Assembly (NCBI GenBank): GCA_003165315.1
Contig: PLSX01000182.1
Location: 1-58,917, forward strand
Reading direction: 5' to 3'
Source: Acidobacteriota bacterium
GTDB lineage: Bacteria; Acidobacteriota; Terriglobia; UBA7540
DNA length: 58,917 nt
The position numbers and the translations under genes are program-made. How positions within the stretch are numbered: the stretch's first letter is position 1; each line of letters starts with the position of its first letter. The notes beneath the pieces are model-generated. The model was not told the DNA's origin and did no database searches. It saw only the letters and a program-made list of their open reading frames with translations. This document shows positions 58,825-58,917 of the stretch, piece by piece.

Positions 58825-58917
58825 GCTACAAATCAACTGCTGTCTTGAAATAAGATCGTTGGTTTTTCGGTTGGGCGCGTGGGTCAAAAACGAGAGAATT
58901 AACAGTACGCAGGTATA
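58739..58917. repeat. 37-bp direct repeat, two copies
   Basis: 58739-58775 and 58881-58917 match at 35 of 37 bases (differences at repeat positions 8 and 14, both G to A). 105 bases lie between. The second copy ends exactly at the window edge, so the repeat may be longer or have more copies. Confidence 0.75.

Noticed and set aside
1-58917. tRNA or rRNA genes
   Set aside because: No GGTTCGAATCC-type T-arm in a cloverleaf context and no rRNA signature was found on either strand by eye.
58739-58917. CRISPR repeat or attachment-site pair
   Set aside because: Only two copies with 105 bases between and no integrase; a simple direct repeat is the safer reading.

Overview
The window looks like a chromosomal piece of an Acidobacteriota genome (Terriglobia-like). 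This is inferred from gene content and style, not from a marker-gene comparison. The clues are an acidobacterial-type outer-membrane barrel of the TonB-dependent-receptor class, a giant SBBP/choice-of-anchor-D secreted protein, a complete Tad/Flp pilus locus with tandem near-identical pilins, abundant secreted and membrane proteins, and a GC-rich housekeeping run rplU-rpmA-obgE-nadD-rsfS-rlmH-accD-folC-plsC. No rRNA, tRNA, CRISPR array, integrase or intact insertion sequence was seen.

Layout. 0-9 kb: small envelope/stress-type genes (tiny membrane proteins, an L,D-transpeptidase followed by an M23 peptidase), a GH29 fucosidase, an RRM RNA-binding protein behind a good sigma-70 promoter, a short omega-like RNA polymerase subunit, a cupin, an ICMT-like methyltransferase and a secreted TPR protein. 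9-13.6 kb (minus): three genes joined by 1-base stop/start overlaps: an outer-membrane barrel without a recognisable plug, a secreted VWA protein and a membrane-anchored coiled-coil protein. 13.9-16.5 kb: Smr domain, membrane-anchored methyltransferase, short-chain dehydrogenase, DUF192. 16.5-24.8 kb (minus): Tad/Flp pilus locus flp-flp-cpaA-cpaB-cpaC-cpaE-cpaF-tadB-tadC plus a 30-residue membrane peptide. 25.4-35.8 kb: a polysaccharide/isoprenoid-flavoured cluster with two tandem GT87-like transferases, a GT2, three large polytopic membrane proteins, a DUF362 protein and a squalene-cyclase-like repeat protein. 36.3-40.4 kb (minus): tadG-tadE-tadE and a sigma-54 activator with a degenerate receiver. 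This is probably the second half of the pilus system. 40.4-41.6 kb: a graveyard of palindromic repeats with a fossil of a type ISP restriction enzyme. 41.6-49.4 kb (minus): a long proline-rich TonB-like protein, a small outer-membrane barrel and a 1697-residue surface protein. 50.3-57.7 kb (plus): the housekeeping run. 57.7-58.5 kb: a HigBA-like toxin-antitoxin pair, followed by a 37-bp direct repeat.

How the parts fit. CpaA should process the two Flp pilins and the two TadE pseudopilins, which all carry a G|xxxxE cleavage context. CpaB/C/E/F and TadB/C build the secretion machine, and TadE/G sit in a separate transcription unit next to a sigma-54 activator. A GG-N10-GC element lies upstream of the first flp gene, so sigma-54 control of pilin transcription is plausible but unproven. 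The spacers between genes often contain degenerate short-period repeats whose motif differs from spacer to spacer. They are the most pervasive unexplained structure in the window. The most unusual gene set is the overlapping barrel-VWA-coiled-coil trio.
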